The notes beneath the pieces are model-generated. The model was not told where the DNA came from. It saw nothing but the letters and a program-made list of their open reading frames with translations, and did no database searches. This document shows, piece after piece, positions 8,066 to 16,378 of a stretch of DNA of 41,468 nucleotides. The stretch comes from Pseudooctadecabacter sp. Lineage in GTDB: Bacteria; Pseudomonadota; Alphaproteobacteria; Rhodobacterales; Rhodobacteraceae. The stretch covers positions 1-41,468 of the forward strand of contig NZ_JAHDGE010000014.1 of the NCBI RefSeq assembly GCF_020627745.1, written 5' to 3'. Numbering within the stretch: the first letter of the stretch is position 1; each line of letters opens with the position of its first letter. The position numbers and the translations under genes were made by a program.

Positions 8066-8863
8066 TTACCCGATCCGGCCGGAGATATAGCTCTCCGTTC
8101 TGGGGTCTTCGGGGTTGGTGAAAATCTTGTCGGTCTCGCCGAATTCCACGAGGTTGCCGAGGTGAAAGAAGGCCGTTTTCTGGCTGACCCGCGCGGCCTG
8201 CTGCATGGAGTGGGTGACGATGACCACGCTGAAGGACTGGCGCAATTCGTCGATCAGTTCTTCGACTTGGGCCGTGGCAATCGGGTCAAGCGCCGAACAG
8301 GGTTCGTCCATCAACAGAACCTCAGGTGACGTGGCAATCGCGCGCGCGATGCACAAACGTTGCTGTTGGCCGCCCGACAGCCCCGTGCCCGGGGCCTGAA
8401 GACGGTCCTTGGCTTCGTTCCACAGTGCGGCCTTGCGCAGGGATTTTTCGACGATCTCATCCAGTTCGGCCTTGTTGCGCGCCAGCCCGTGAATTTTGGG
8501 GCCGTAGGCCACATTGTCGTAGATGGATTTCGGGAACGGGTTGGGTTTCTGGAACACCATGCCCACCTTGGCGCGCAGCTGCACCGGATCCACGGCAGGG
8601 TCATAGATGTCTTCGCCGTCGATCAGGATGTCGCCTTCGACGCGGCAGATATCAATCGTGTCGTTCATGCGGTTGATGGTGCGCAGGAACGTGGATTTGC
8701 CACAGCCCGACGGGCCGATGAAGGCGGTGACGGTCTTGTCTTCGATGTCGACGTTCACGTCTTTGATGGCGTGGTTGTCGCCGTAATAGACCTGCACGCC
8801 TTTGGCGGAGATTTTGGTGTCGGACATGAGGTGGCTCTTTTCAGTCAAATTCAGATCTTTCAT
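8066..8863 (-). CDS. pstB: Phosphate ABC transporter, ATP-binding protein PstB
   Basis: A 265-residue ABC ATPase that drives high-affinity phosphate import. Walker A is GPSGCGKST, the Q-loop region is [20 protein letters not shown] (characteristic of PstB), the signature is [16 protein letters not shown] and Walker B is [13 protein letters not shown]. Two starts are possible: the ATG at 8863, with AAGGA upstream and close after the pstA stop, or the ATG at 8827, with AAAGAG upstream, giving 253 residues. I list the longer form. The gene sits between pstA and phoU in the transporter operon. Confidence 0.95.
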   Translation of the reverse strand: MKDLNLTEKSHLMSDTKISAKGVQVYYGDNHAIKDVNVDIEDKTVTAFIGPSGCGKSTFLRTINRMNDTIDICRVEGDILIDGEDIYDPAVDPVQLRAKVGMVFQKPNPFPKSIYDNVAYGPKIHGLARNKAELDEIVEKSLRKAALWNEAKDRLQAPGTGLSGGQQQRLCIARAIATSPEVLLMDEPCSALDPIATAQVEELIDELRQSFSVVIVTHSMQQAARVSQKTAFFHLGNLVEFGETDKIFTNPEDPRTESYISGRIG

Positions 8864-8874
8864 GGCGGGGGTCC

Positions 8875-10182
8875 TTACCAGCGGCGCTCAAACCGGCGGC
8901 GCAGCAGGATCGCGATGAGGTTCATGGTCAGCAGGAAGACCAGCAGCACAATGATGCCACCCCAGGCCTTTTCGTAAAACCCGGTGTCGGCACGGGCCGC
9001 CCAGGTGTAGATTTGCGCGGGCATGGCGGAGTTGCTGTCCACAAAGCCCGAGATGATCCCGTCCGGATATTCCCGTGCCACATAGCCCACCATGCCAATC
9101 AGCAGCAGCGGCGCCGTCTCGCCCAAGGCCTGTGCCAGACCAATGATCGTGCCCGTGAGGATACCCGGCATGGCCAGCGGCAGCACGTGATGGAACACCG
9201 CCTGCATTTTGGACGCCCCGACGCCCAAGGCCGCATCGCGGATGCTTGGCGGGACGGATTTAAGGGACGCGCGGGTTGAGATGATGATCGTCGGCAGTGT
9301 CATCAGTGTCAGCACAAGGCCACCCACCAGCGGGGCCGATTGCGGCAGATGGGCGAACTGGATGAACACCGCAAGGCCCAGGATACCAAACACGATGGAC
9401 GGCACCGCCGCGAGGTTTGAGATATTCACCTCAATCAAATCGGTCAGGCGGTTCTTGGGCGCGAATTCCTCCAGATAGATCGAGGCCGCGACGCCGATGG
9501 GCAATGCCAGCAGCAGCACCACGATCATCATGAAGAACGACCCGATGACCGACGCACCAATGCCCGCGCCGCCGGGGTTGTCCACGGCGGTGTCCGTGCC
9601 GGTGATGAAGTTCCAGTCAAAGGCCGTGGTGATCAGGCCTGCGGCGATCATCTCATCCACCACGTCAAGGTCTTCGACCATCAAAAAGCGGCTGTCTGTC
9701 ACGTCTTCGCGCAGAAGGTCGCCTTCGAAATAGCGGCTGATGCGGGTCGAGGCGGGCAGATTGAACGTCACAGGCTGGCCGATCTGATCCGGGTTCGCTT
9801 TGTAGAATTCGCGGATCGTGGCGCCTGTTTTGGGCACCAGACGGTCGGTGATGAAATCCTCATCCACCTCAATGGTGGACCCTTGGGCGGTGAGGAATTC
9901 GTTGACCTTGGCCACCAACAGGGCCTCATATGCGGCGGTTTTCAGCAGCTGGCCTTCGGCGGCGTCATAATCTTCCTGCGTGACTGTCGCCTCTAACGCC
10001 ACGACCGTGTTGGTGAACGCGGGCAAGCCCGAGCGCAGGATCGACGTCAGCAGCACGACCAGAAACATGAGGCCAATGGCGATGGCGACGATGCCGTAAG
10101 CTTTGAACCGCTTCTCAGCCGCGTTGCGCTTTTTGGTGCGCGCATCGACCGTCAGCAGGGAGGATTTGGGGGACGCGGTCAT
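8875..10182 (-). CDS. pstA: Phosphate ABC transporter, permease PstA (long alphaproteobacterial form)
   Basis: A 435-residue inner-membrane permease, much longer than E. coli PstA (about 296). The extra length is a region of some 150 residues between the first membrane helix (about 27-50) and the conserved core, containing polar segments such as [20 protein letters not shown] that should face the periplasm. This N-terminal region is known in alphaproteobacterial PstA proteins. The permease core follows, with the coupling-helix region [19 protein letters not shown] and the conserved [14 protein letters not shown]. It overlaps the upstream pstC by four bases, so the two permeases are probably made in equal amounts. 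Confidence 0.93.
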   Translation of the reverse strand: MTASPKSSLLTVDARTKKRNAAEKRFKAYGIVAIAIGLMFLVVLLTSILRSGLPAFTNTVVALEATVTQEDYDAAEGQLLKTAAYEALLVAKVNEFLTAQGSTIEVDEDFITDRLVPKTGATIREFYKANPDQIGQPVTFNLPASTRISRYFEGDLLREDVTDSRFLMVEDLDVVDEMIAAGLITTAFDWNFITGTDTAVDNPGGAGIGASVIGSFFMMIVVLLLALPIGVAASIYLEEFAPKNRLTDLIEVNISNLAAVPSIVFGILGLAVFIQFAHLPQSAPLVGGLVLTLMTLPTIIISTRASLKSVPPSIRDAALGVGASKMQAVFHHVLPLAMPGILTGTIIGLAQALGETAPLLLIGMVGYVAREYPDGIISGFVDSNSAMPAQIYTWAARADTGFYEKAWGGIIVLLVFLLTMNLIAILLRRRFERRW

Positions 10183-11657
10183 TCGTATTGCTCCCGGTAT
10201 TTACGGACAATGAAGAGGGCGAAGACATTCAGCCCCAGCGTGATGACAAACAGCGACATACCAAGGGCGAAGGCCACCAGCGCCTCGGGTGACGAAAAGT
10301 CGCTGTCGCCGGTCAGCTGGCTGACGATTTTGGCGGTGACGGTGGTCATGGCCTCAAACGGGTTAAGGTCAAGGCGCCCTGCGGCCCCTGCCCCAAGGAC
10401 CACGATCATCGTCTCGCCAATCGCGCGGGAGGCGGCCAACAGGATCGCCCCCACGATGCCCGGCAAGGCGGCGGGTAGGACGACTTGGCGGATGGTCTCT
10501 GACGGGGTCGCGCCCAAGCCCAGCGATCCGTCGCGCATGGATTGCGGCACCGCGTTGATGATGTCGTCGGACAGGGACGACACAAAGGGGATCAACATGA
10601 TCCCCATGACCAGCCCTGCGGTGATGACGGACCGGTCGCCGGTCATCCATGCAACCCCAAGCGCACCATCCCCGCCAAAGACATCCTTCAGCATCGGCCC
10701 CACGACCAGCAGCGCGAAGAGGCCGTAAACGATTGTGGGAATACCGGCCAGAACCTCAAGCATCGGTTTGGCAAAGGCCCGCACCCGTGGCCCTGCATAT
10801 TCGCTCAGGTAAATGGCCGCGAACAACCCGATGGGCACCGCCACCAGCAGCGCCACGAAAGAGATGTAGAGCGTGCCCCAAAGAAGCGGCAGCAACCCCA
10901 GTTCAGACGCCCCGCCGCGCCCCGAAAAGCTGGGCTGCCACGTGGTCCCAAAGAAGAAATCCATGGCCGGATAGAGGCGGAAGAATTCGACCGTGTTGAA
11001 CACCAGCGACAGAACGATCCCGATGGTCGTCAGGATCGCGATGGACGCGGCTGCGATGAGCACCGCCATGACGCCCCGTTCCACCGTGTTGCGCGCGCGG
11101 AAGGTCGCGGTGGTTTTCATCAGCGCAAAAGCCGTCCCACCAATGGCGATCAGCAACACAAGGACAGTCTTGATCAGGTTACCGGTGGCAGAGCCTGCGC
11201 GGTAGGCCTGTGCGGCCCCCAGCACGTCCTGCGACACCTCGGACCCAAGTGCCACGCCCACATCGGCCAGGGTGCCGCGCACGTCCGTGCCCTCAGCGGT
11301 CATATTCGCGGCCTCAGCAGGCGTCAGCGCGCCTTGGGCCACGGCGGTGTCCAACCCATCGGCCAAGCGGCGCACGTCGGACATGATCAGGCTCAGCGCA
11401 CCGTCATCGGCCACCTCCGTGGTGATCATGTCGGATACGTTGTTTTGCAGCACCATGGGCTGCGCGATAGTCCAGACCGCCAGCACCAGTGCGGCAGGCA
11501 CAAGACCCGTCAGGGCGGCGTTGTATCCGTAGTAACTGGGCAGCGAATGCAATTTGCGCATGTCGCCATCGGCCGAGGCCATGGCCCGCCTGCGGCCCAG
11601 CACATAGCCTGCGACAGCGATAATCGCGAGGACGACAAGAAGGGTGAGGATCGGCAT
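10179..11657 (-). CDS. pstC: Phosphate ABC transporter, permease PstC (long form)
   Basis: A 492-residue inner-membrane permease, partner of PstA. E. coli PstC is about 319 residues; the excess here is an N-terminal part with two membrane helices (about 1-20 and 48-66) flanking polar sequence, then a predicted periplasmic stretch up to about residue 155. The core has FGTTWQPSF, LGLGATPSETIRQVVLPAALPG (coupling helix) and ASRAIGETMIVVLGAG, all typical of PstC. It follows pstS after a 148-bp gap with two hairpins, and overlaps pstA by four bases. Confidence 0.93.
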   Translation of the reverse strand: MPILTLLVVLAIIAVAGYVLGRRRAMASADGDMRKLHSLPSYYGYNAALTGLVPAALVLAVWTIAQPMVLQNNVSDMITTEVADDGALSLIMSDVRRLADGLDTAVAQGALTPAEAANMTAEGTDVRGTLADVGVALGSEVSQDVLGAAQAYRAGSATGNLIKTVLVLLIAIGGTAFALMKTTATFRARNTVERGVMAVLIAAASIAILTTIGIVLSLVFNTVEFFRLYPAMDFFFGTTWQPSFSGRGGASELGLLPLLWGTLYISFVALLVAVPIGLFAAIYLSEYAGPRVRAFAKPMLEVLAGIPTIVYGLFALLVVGPMLKDVFGGDGALGVAWMTGDRSVITAGLVMGIMLIPFVSSLSDDIINAVPQSMRDGSLGLGATPSETIRQVVLPAALPGIVGAILLAASRAIGETMIVVLGAGAAGRLDLNPFEAMTTVTAKIVSQLTGDSDFSSPEALVAFALGMSLFVITLGLNVFALFIVRKYREQYE

Positions 11658-11740
11658 GGCAGCTCCGCTCGAGGGTGGAACGCGTGCGTTCCGGTCTTCA
11701 TTTCGGCCCTCTTATCGGTCATGGGGCCTGTCGTCAAAAG

Positions 11741-11796
11741 GCCGCCCCTGATGGGGGGCGGCAAAACGGGATGGCGCGACCAGCGCCGCGCCATCC
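11741..11796 (-). terminator. Two tandem hairpins between pstS and pstC
   Basis: Reading the minus strand after the pstS stop, the first hairpin has a 10-bp perfect stem (11769-11778 with 11787-11796) followed by CGTTTTG. The second has an 8-bp GC stem (11741-11748 with 11755-11762) followed by CTTTTG. Both T-tracts are short, so partial termination or mRNA processing seems likelier than a full stop, which would make PstS more abundant than the rest of the transporter. Confidence 0.65.
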
Positions 11797-11805
11797 TGAA
11801 GGGGC

Positions 11806-12834
11806 TTACATGGCCTCTTCGGCTTCGATCTTGGCTTGTGTGGCTGCCAGCTCAGGGTCGGAGACCAGACCGTACTGGGCCAATGGGCCGTCGGGGCCTG
11901 CCAACTCATCCGCCATGAAGAACTGTGCATATTCCTTCAGGCCGGGGATAACACCGATGTGCGCGCCTTTGATGTAGAAATACAGCGGGCGGGACACAGG
12001 GTAGTCACCTGCGGCGATGGTTTCGGTTGTTGGCTCAACACCGGACATGGTCGCCACTTTCAGCGTATCGGTGTTGTTTTCGTAGAAGGCCAGACCGAAG
12101 ACGCCGATGGCGTTGGGGTTTGCGTCGATGGAGGCGAGCGTTTCGGTGTAATCACCGTCGATGTCCACGGACAGACCATCGGTGCGGACAGCCAGACAGG
12201 CGTCTTCTGCGTCGTCTTCGGACATGCCTGCTTCCATCATCGCCTCAAACGCGCCGGTTTCTTCGCAGCCCACTGCGATCACCTTTTCTTCGAACACTTC
12301 ACGTGTGCCGTGCTTGGTGCCGGGGATGAAAGCAAGGATGTCAGCCGCTGGCAGATCCGCGTTGAATTCGGACCACTGTGTGTAGGGGTTGTCGACGAGT
12401 TCGCCATCCACCATGACCTGTGGGGCCAGCGCGTTGAACAGATCGGATGGGGTGAAGGCCGTAAAGTCTGGGCCATCGATCTGGGAGGCAAAAACGATGC
12501 CGTCATAGCCGATGCGCACTTCGATGATGTCAGTCACGCCGTTGGCAGCGCATTCCTCAATCTCACCGTCGCGGATACCACGGGAGGCGTTGGCCACGTC
12601 GATGGTTGTCTCACCGATGCCTTCGCAGAAACGGGCCAGACCGGCGGAGGAACCACCGGATTCCACAACAGGTGTCGGGAAGTCGGTGTTGTCGCCAAAG
12701 GCTTCGGCCACGATGGACGCATAGGGCAGCACGGTGGAGGAACCGGCAACCTGAACGTTGTCACGGGCAGCAGCGGCGGTCGCGGAAATGGCAGTGATCG
12801 CCAGGGTGGAGGCGGTCGTTTTGATGAAGGACAT
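11806..12834 (-). CDS. pstS: Phosphate-binding periplasmic protein PstS
   Basis: A 342-residue periplasmic phosphate-binding protein. The signal peptide occupies about residues 1-23 (TLAITAISATAAAA), and the mature protein starts near RDNVQVAGSSTVLPY; the SSTV segment is the conserved phosphate loop. Two further binding segments are ESGGSSAGLARFC and FIPGTKHGTREVFEEK. It resembles the PstS family common in marine alphaproteobacteria rather than the E. coli form. A good ribosome site (AGGAG) precedes the ATG. It is first in the pst operon, preceded by a Pho box at 12939-12967 and a leader with two hairpins. Confidence 0.94.
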   Translation of the reverse strand: MSFIKTTASTLAITAISATAAAARDNVQVAGSSTVLPYASIVAEAFGDNTDFPTPVVESGGSSAGLARFCEGIGETTIDVANASRGIRDGEIEECAANGVTDIIEVRIGYDGIVFASQIDGPDFTAFTPSDLFNALAPQVMVDGELVDNPYTQWSEFNADLPAADILAFIPGTKHGTREVFEEKVIAVGCEETGAFEAMMEAGMSEDDAEDACLAVRTDGLSVDIDGDYTETLASIDANPNAIGVFGLAFYENNTDTLKVATMSGVEPTTETIAAGDYPVSRPLYFYIKGAHIGVIPGLKEYAQFFMADELAGPDGPLAQYGLVSDPELAATQAKIEAEEAM

Positions 12835-12861
12835 TGAAGTCTCCTGTACGTCGTTTTCATC

Positions 12862-12899
12862 CCCCTGCGCGCAGGGGCTGATCCTTCGCGGATCGAAGG
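12862..12899 (-). other. Two stem-loops in the pstS leader
   Basis: Between the Pho box and pstS are a 16-bp perfect palindrome, CCCCTGCGCGCAGGGG (12862-12877), and a 6-bp stem CCTTCG/CGAAGG with a 5-base loop (12883-12899). Neither is followed by a T-tract on the minus strand, so a terminator is unlikely. They may structure or protect the pstS leader RNA. Confidence 0.5.
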
Positions 12900-12938
12900 C
12901 TCGTGGGGAGGTGGCTACGCCCCGCGCAAAACGCTTTT

Positions 12939-12967
12939 GTGACGTTTATGTAAAAGATATATGACAG
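12939..12967 (-). promoter_or_regulatory. Pho box (PhoB-binding site) upstream of pstS
   Basis: On the minus strand, three 7-base repeats occur at exact 11-base spacing: CTGTCAT (12967-12961), CTTTTAC (12956-12950) and ACGTCAC (12945-12939). Each pair is separated by an AT-rich 4-base spacer (ATAT, ATAA). This matches the known PhoB site, in which CTGTCAT-like direct repeats are set 11 bp apart. It begins 18 bases after the phoR stop and points toward pstS, so it should drive pstSCAB-phoU-phoB under phosphate limitation. Confidence 0.85.
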
Positions 12968-12984
12968 CCGTCGCCGCAGGCGAA

Positions 12985-14037
12985 TTATTCTGCAGGGCCA
13001 GCCGTTCCGACCGGTAATATGACTGTGAAAACAGACCCTTGGCCGATTTCACTTTCGATCCGCAATCGGCCCCGATGACGGGTGATGATGTGTTTTACAA
13101 TCGCCAGACCCAGCCCCGTGCCGCCGATTTCACGGCTGCGGTGGGTGTCGACGCGGTAGAATCGCTCGGTCAGGCGGGCAATGTGATGCGCGGCGATCCC
13201 GTCCCCCTCATCACGTACGGACAGGCGCACGCCGGGCTGCATCAGGGCATTTTGCTGGGCCGGTTCGGACAGGGTGATCGTGACAGTGCCGCCTTCGCGC
13301 CCGTATTTGACGGCGTTTTCAGTCAGGTTGCTGACGACCTGCCACAGCTGCCCCCAATCGCCCAACACTTCAATCGTGTCATCGGGCATGTCCATGACAA
13401 AGCGCGCCCCCCGCGCCGTGGCCACGGGGGCCAGCGCCTCAAGTACCTCCCCGATCAGCGTGTTCAGCGGCACCTTGTCCGTGGGGCGGATGCGTTCCTG
13501 ATCTTCCACCCGGCTGAGTGACAACAGATCCTCGACCAGCCGGTGCATGCGCCCGGCCTCCTGTTCCATGATCGCCAGGAACCGCTGTTGGGCGGCGGGA
13601 TCATTGCGCGCGGGGCCGCGCAGGGTTTCGATAAACCCCAGAAGGGACGTCAGCGGCGTGCGCATTTCATGGCTGACATTGGCCACAAAGCCGCGCCGCA
13701 TCTCTCCTGCATCTTCGACAGCGGTCATGTCCTGAAAGGACATAACGACGGTGCGCCCTTCCGACAGGACAACGGCGCGGACCGAGACATCCCACGTCGT
13801 ATCACGTGCGCCGTCATTGCCCAGATAGCGCGCCACACGCTGCCCGCCGTCGGCCATCGACGCCTCGACCGCGTCCAGAACCGCCGGTTGGCGCAGGGCC
13901 GTGACATAGTGCCAGCCGTCGCAATCCTTACCGACCAAAGTGCGCGCAGGCGCGTTGATGCCGCGAATGCGCAAATCGCTGCCCACCACAATCACCGGAT
14001 TGGGCAGACTGGCAATCAGGGCGCGCAGATCGGACAT
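12985..14037 (-). CDS. phoR: Phosphate regulon sensor kinase PhoR, apparently soluble
   Basis: A 350-residue histidine kinase. It begins directly with a PAS domain (about 1-105, SLPNPVIVVGSDLRIRGIN), followed by the dimerisation domain with phospho-acceptor H123 in FVANVSHEMRTPLTSLLGF, the N-box SNLTENAVKYG, the G1 box DEGDGI and the G2 region GTGLGLAIVKHI. No N-terminal membrane helices are visible, unlike E. coli PhoR. The metC stop lies only 3 bases upstream of the ATG, so no longer form fits here. It is the last gene of the yicC-gmk-carbonic anhydrase-metC-phoR run, just before the Pho box of pstS. The assignment as PhoR rests on both the domains and this position. Confidence 0.9.
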   Translation of the reverse strand: MSDLRALIASLPNPVIVVGSDLRIRGINAPARTLVGKDCDGWHYVTALRQPAVLDAVEASMADGGQRVARYLGNDGARDTTWDVSVRAVVLSEGRTVVMSFQDMTAVEDAGEMRRGFVANVSHEMRTPLTSLLGFIETLRGPARNDPAAQQRFLAIMEQEAGRMHRLVEDLLSLSRVEDQERIRPTDKVPLNTLIGEVLEALAPVATARGARFVMDMPDDTIEVLGDWGQLWQVVSNLTENAVKYGREGGTVTITLSEPAQQNALMQPGVRLSVRDEGDGIAAHHIARLTERFYRVDTHRSREIGGTGLGLAIVKHIITRHRGRLRIESEIGQGSVFTVILPVGTAGPAE

Positions 14038-14040
14038 GGA

Positions 14041-15222
14041 TCAGGCTTTCTGGCTTTCCGCGATGGCGTGGGTCAGTTCGTCGATCAACAACGCGGGGTC
14101 CTCCAGACCGACAGAGACGCGGAAGAACCCTTCGGAGATGCCAAGCTTCGCGCGCCCGTCTTCTGTCAACGCGCGATGGGACGATGACGCCGGATGGCTA
14201 AGCGTCGTGCCCACATCCCCTAAGGTGGGCGCGAAGGGCAGGTCCTTTGCGGCGTTTGTCAGCGCATTGGCCGCATCACGGCCCCCTGCCACCTCGAACG
14301 ACATCATATTGCCAGGACGGTCGCCCAAAACTCGAGCCACACGGTTGTGATCAGGATGATCGGGGCGGCTGGGGTGCAGGACCTTGGTCACACCGGGCAG
14401 ACCGGACAAGGCCTCCGACAGGGCGGTCGCGGTGGCCTCGGCGCGGTCATAGCGCAGATCGAAGGATTGCAGGCCACGTTCCGCCAGCCAGCAGTCAAAG
14501 GGGCTTGGCGTGAGGCCCCAAGTAACATTGGCCACGTTGATCTTGTCCATCAGTTCGGGGTCGCGGGCCACAGCATAGCCAAGCGTTGCGTCCGAATGGC
14601 CGGCCAGCAGTTTCGTCACCGAATGGATGACAATATCCGCGCCATGTTCAAACGGAAGGTAGCTGCGCGGGGTGGTAAAGGTGTTGTCGACCATCAGCAG
14701 AATACCACGGTCTGCGCACAAGGCTGCAATCCCTTCCATATCGGCCACTCGGATCGTGGGGTTTGACACGACTTCGACGACAATCATCCGCGTGTTGGGC
14801 TGGATGGCGGCGGCGATGGCGGCGGCATCTGTGGGGTCGGCCAGTGAGGTTTCAACCCCGAATTTGGGCAGGTCTTCCGTCATCAGACGCAAGGTGCGGC
14901 CATAAAGCTGGTCCGCCCCGATCACATGATCACCTGCCTTCAGTACGCCCAAGAACACCGCCCCCACAGCCGACATGCCGGACCCTGTGATGATCCCGCC
15001 TGCAACCCCCTCAAGCCCGTCGATCTTTTGGGCCAGAACGGAGGCATTGGGATGCCCTTCGCGCGCATAGGTAAAGCCGGAGCCGTCTTCATACTGGCGG
15101 TCCAGCCCGTCAGGATCGGGCGACGCGTAAACGACCGACGGTTGCAAAGGGGTCACCACGGGGCGGGACACAGATGTGGGCCACGCCGGACGGCGCGCCA
15201 ACGACTTGGGCGTATCAGACAT
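14041..15222 (-). CDS. metC: Cys/Met metabolism PLP enzyme, cystathionine beta-lyase/gamma-synthase family
   Basis: A 393-residue PLP enzyme of the trans-sulfuration family. Landmarks are the PLP-stacking tyrosine in QLYGRT (about 105-110), D179 in LMVDNTFTTP contacting the pyridine nitrogen, and the Schiff-base lysine K204 in HSVTKLLAGHSDATLG. Members cleave cystathionine, make it, or eliminate methanethiol from methionine, and sequence alone separates these poorly; metC is a family-level symbol here. Its start overlaps the stop of the carbonic-anhydrase gene by one base (TGATG), and its stop lies 3 bases before phoR, so it belongs to the same tightly packed run. Confidence 0.82.
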   Translation of the reverse strand: MSDTPKSLARRPAWPTSVSRPVVTPLQPSVVYASPDPDGLDRQYEDGSGFTYAREGHPNASVLAQKIDGLEGVAGGIITGSGMSAVGAVFLGVLKAGDHVIGADQLYGRTLRLMTEDLPKFGVETSLADPTDAAAIAAAIQPNTRMIVVEVVSNPTIRVADMEGIAALCADRGILLMVDNTFTTPRSYLPFEHGADIVIHSVTKLLAGHSDATLGYAVARDPELMDKINVANVTWGLTPSPFDCWLAERGLQSFDLRYDRAEATATALSEALSGLPGVTKVLHPSRPDHPDHNRVARVLGDRPGNMMSFEVAGGRDAANALTNAAKDLPFAPTLGDVGTTLSHPASSSHRALTEDGRAKLGISEGFFRVSVGLEDPALLIDELTHAIAESQKA

Positions 15223-15737
15223 CAGATTTCCTTAAGACCGGCTGCAAACCGAGCAGCGTTTTCTTGATAATGCAGGGCGGAGGCGGTGAGGCCCGCAATC
15301 GCTTGGGCGTCCAGTTCGCGCACGATCTTTCCAATGCCCATGACAAGCGATCCATCGGGGATCACCTTGCCTTCGGTGATCAGGGCCCCTGCCCCGATCA
15401 GACAGTTTTTGCCAATGACAGCCCCGTTCAGCACGGTCGCCCCCATGCCAATCAGGCTATTATTGCCAATGGTGCAGCCATGCAGCATTGCCTTGTGGCC
15501 GATGGTGCAGTTTTCACCAATCGTCAGGGGAAATCCCATGTCCGTATGCAGCACGCAGTTTTCCTGCACGTTGCTGCCCGCGCCCACAGTGATCATTTCA
15601 TTGTCGCCGCGCATGGTTGTGCCAAACCAGACGGACGCCTTGGGCGCGACTGTCACCTTACCGATCAGGTGACAGCCCGGAGCGATCCATGCGGCTGGAT
15701 CAATGTCCGGGCGCGCGCCCGCGAGGTCATACAGCAT
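15222..15737 (-). CDS. Gamma-class carbonic anhydrase family protein (left-handed beta-helix)
   Basis: A 171-residue hexapeptide-repeat protein. Repeats such as [28 protein letters not shown] and [12 protein letters not shown] build a left-handed beta helix. The three histidines expected to hold the catalytic metal are present in CVLHTD and [10 protein letters not shown]. Related proteins hydrate CO2 or have lost that activity, and many bacterial members are of unknown function. The ATG at 15737 overlaps the gmk stop by one base; a GTG immediately upstream (15740) is an alternative start. The conserved coupling with metC and gmk has no obvious metabolic explanation. Confidence 0.88.
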   Translation of the reverse strand: MLYDLAGARPDIDPAAWIAPGCHLIGKVTVAPKASVWFGTTMRGDNEMITVGAGSNVQENCVLHTDMGFPLTIGENCTIGHKAMLHGCTIGNNSLIGMGATVLNGAVIGKNCLIGAGALITEGKVIPDGSLVMGIGKIVRELDAQAIAGLTASALHYQENAARFAAGLKEI

Positions 15738-16375
15738 CACTTGCCCTCCGCGAATTCGTCTTGCAGTTGGCGCACGTGATCGGCCAGATCGGGTTGCTGA
15801 TCACGGCGTTGACGCTCGGCCTCAACAATAGTGCGCAGGCGCGCTTCGGTGGCGTCCAGATCATCGTTGACCAGCACATAATCATAGCTGCGCCAGTGGC
15901 TGATTTCGTCCCAGCTTTGATCCATTCGCTTGTCGATAACCTCCATACTGTCTTGGCCGCGTGTCTCAAGACGGCGGCGCAGTTCCTTGATCGACGGGGG
16001 CAGGAAAAACACGCTCAGCACGTGCTGGCCCAACGGGCTGTCCTTGATCTGTTCGGCCCCCTGCCAGTCCACGTCAAACAACACATCAACGCCTTCGTTG
16101 ATTGCATCGCGTACCGGATCCATGGGCGAGCCGTAAAAATTGCCAAAGACATGCGCGTGTTCGAGCATCTTGCCATCTGTCACGAGCGCTTTGAAATCCT
16201 CTTCGGTCTTGAAGTGATAATCGACGCCGTTGACCTCCCCCTCACGCGGGGTGCGCGTGGTGGCTGATACCGAAAACCGGATGGTCGGGTCCCAGGCCCG
16301 CAGGCGTTTGGTGTGTGTGGATTTTCCTGCACCCGAAGGCGAGGACAGGATGATAAGAAGACCGCGCCGCGCCAT
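15737..16375 (-). CDS. gmk: Guanylate kinase
   Basis: A 212-residue guanylate kinase, which phosphorylates GMP to GDP with ATP in purine nucleotide synthesis. The P-loop is [10 protein letters not shown] (about 11-20). The GMP-binding region includes [22 protein letters not shown], and the lid contains RRRLETRG. Length is normal for the family. It starts 3 bases after the yicC stop and overlaps the next gene by one base. The yicC-gmk pairing is widespread in bacteria. Confidence 0.96.
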   Translation of the reverse strand: MARRGLLIILSSPSGAGKSTHTKRLRAWDPTIRFSVSATTRTPREGEVNGVDYHFKTEEDFKALVTDGKMLEHAHVFGNFYGSPMDPVRDAINEGVDVLFDVDWQGAEQIKDSPLGQHVLSVFFLPPSIKELRRRLETRGQDSMEVIDKRMDQSWDEISHWRSYDYVLVNDDLDATEARLRTIVEAERQRRDQQPDLADHVRQLQDEFAEGK

Positions 16376-16378
16376 CGG

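Noticed and set aside
10542-11918. 458-codon plus-strand frame across pstC
   Set aside because: Antisense shadow of pstC; the translation is rich in His, Arg and Gln without any domain.
12862-12899. Terminator of phoR
   Set aside because: The two hairpins lie beyond the Pho box, on the pstS leader side, and have no T-tract on the minus strand.
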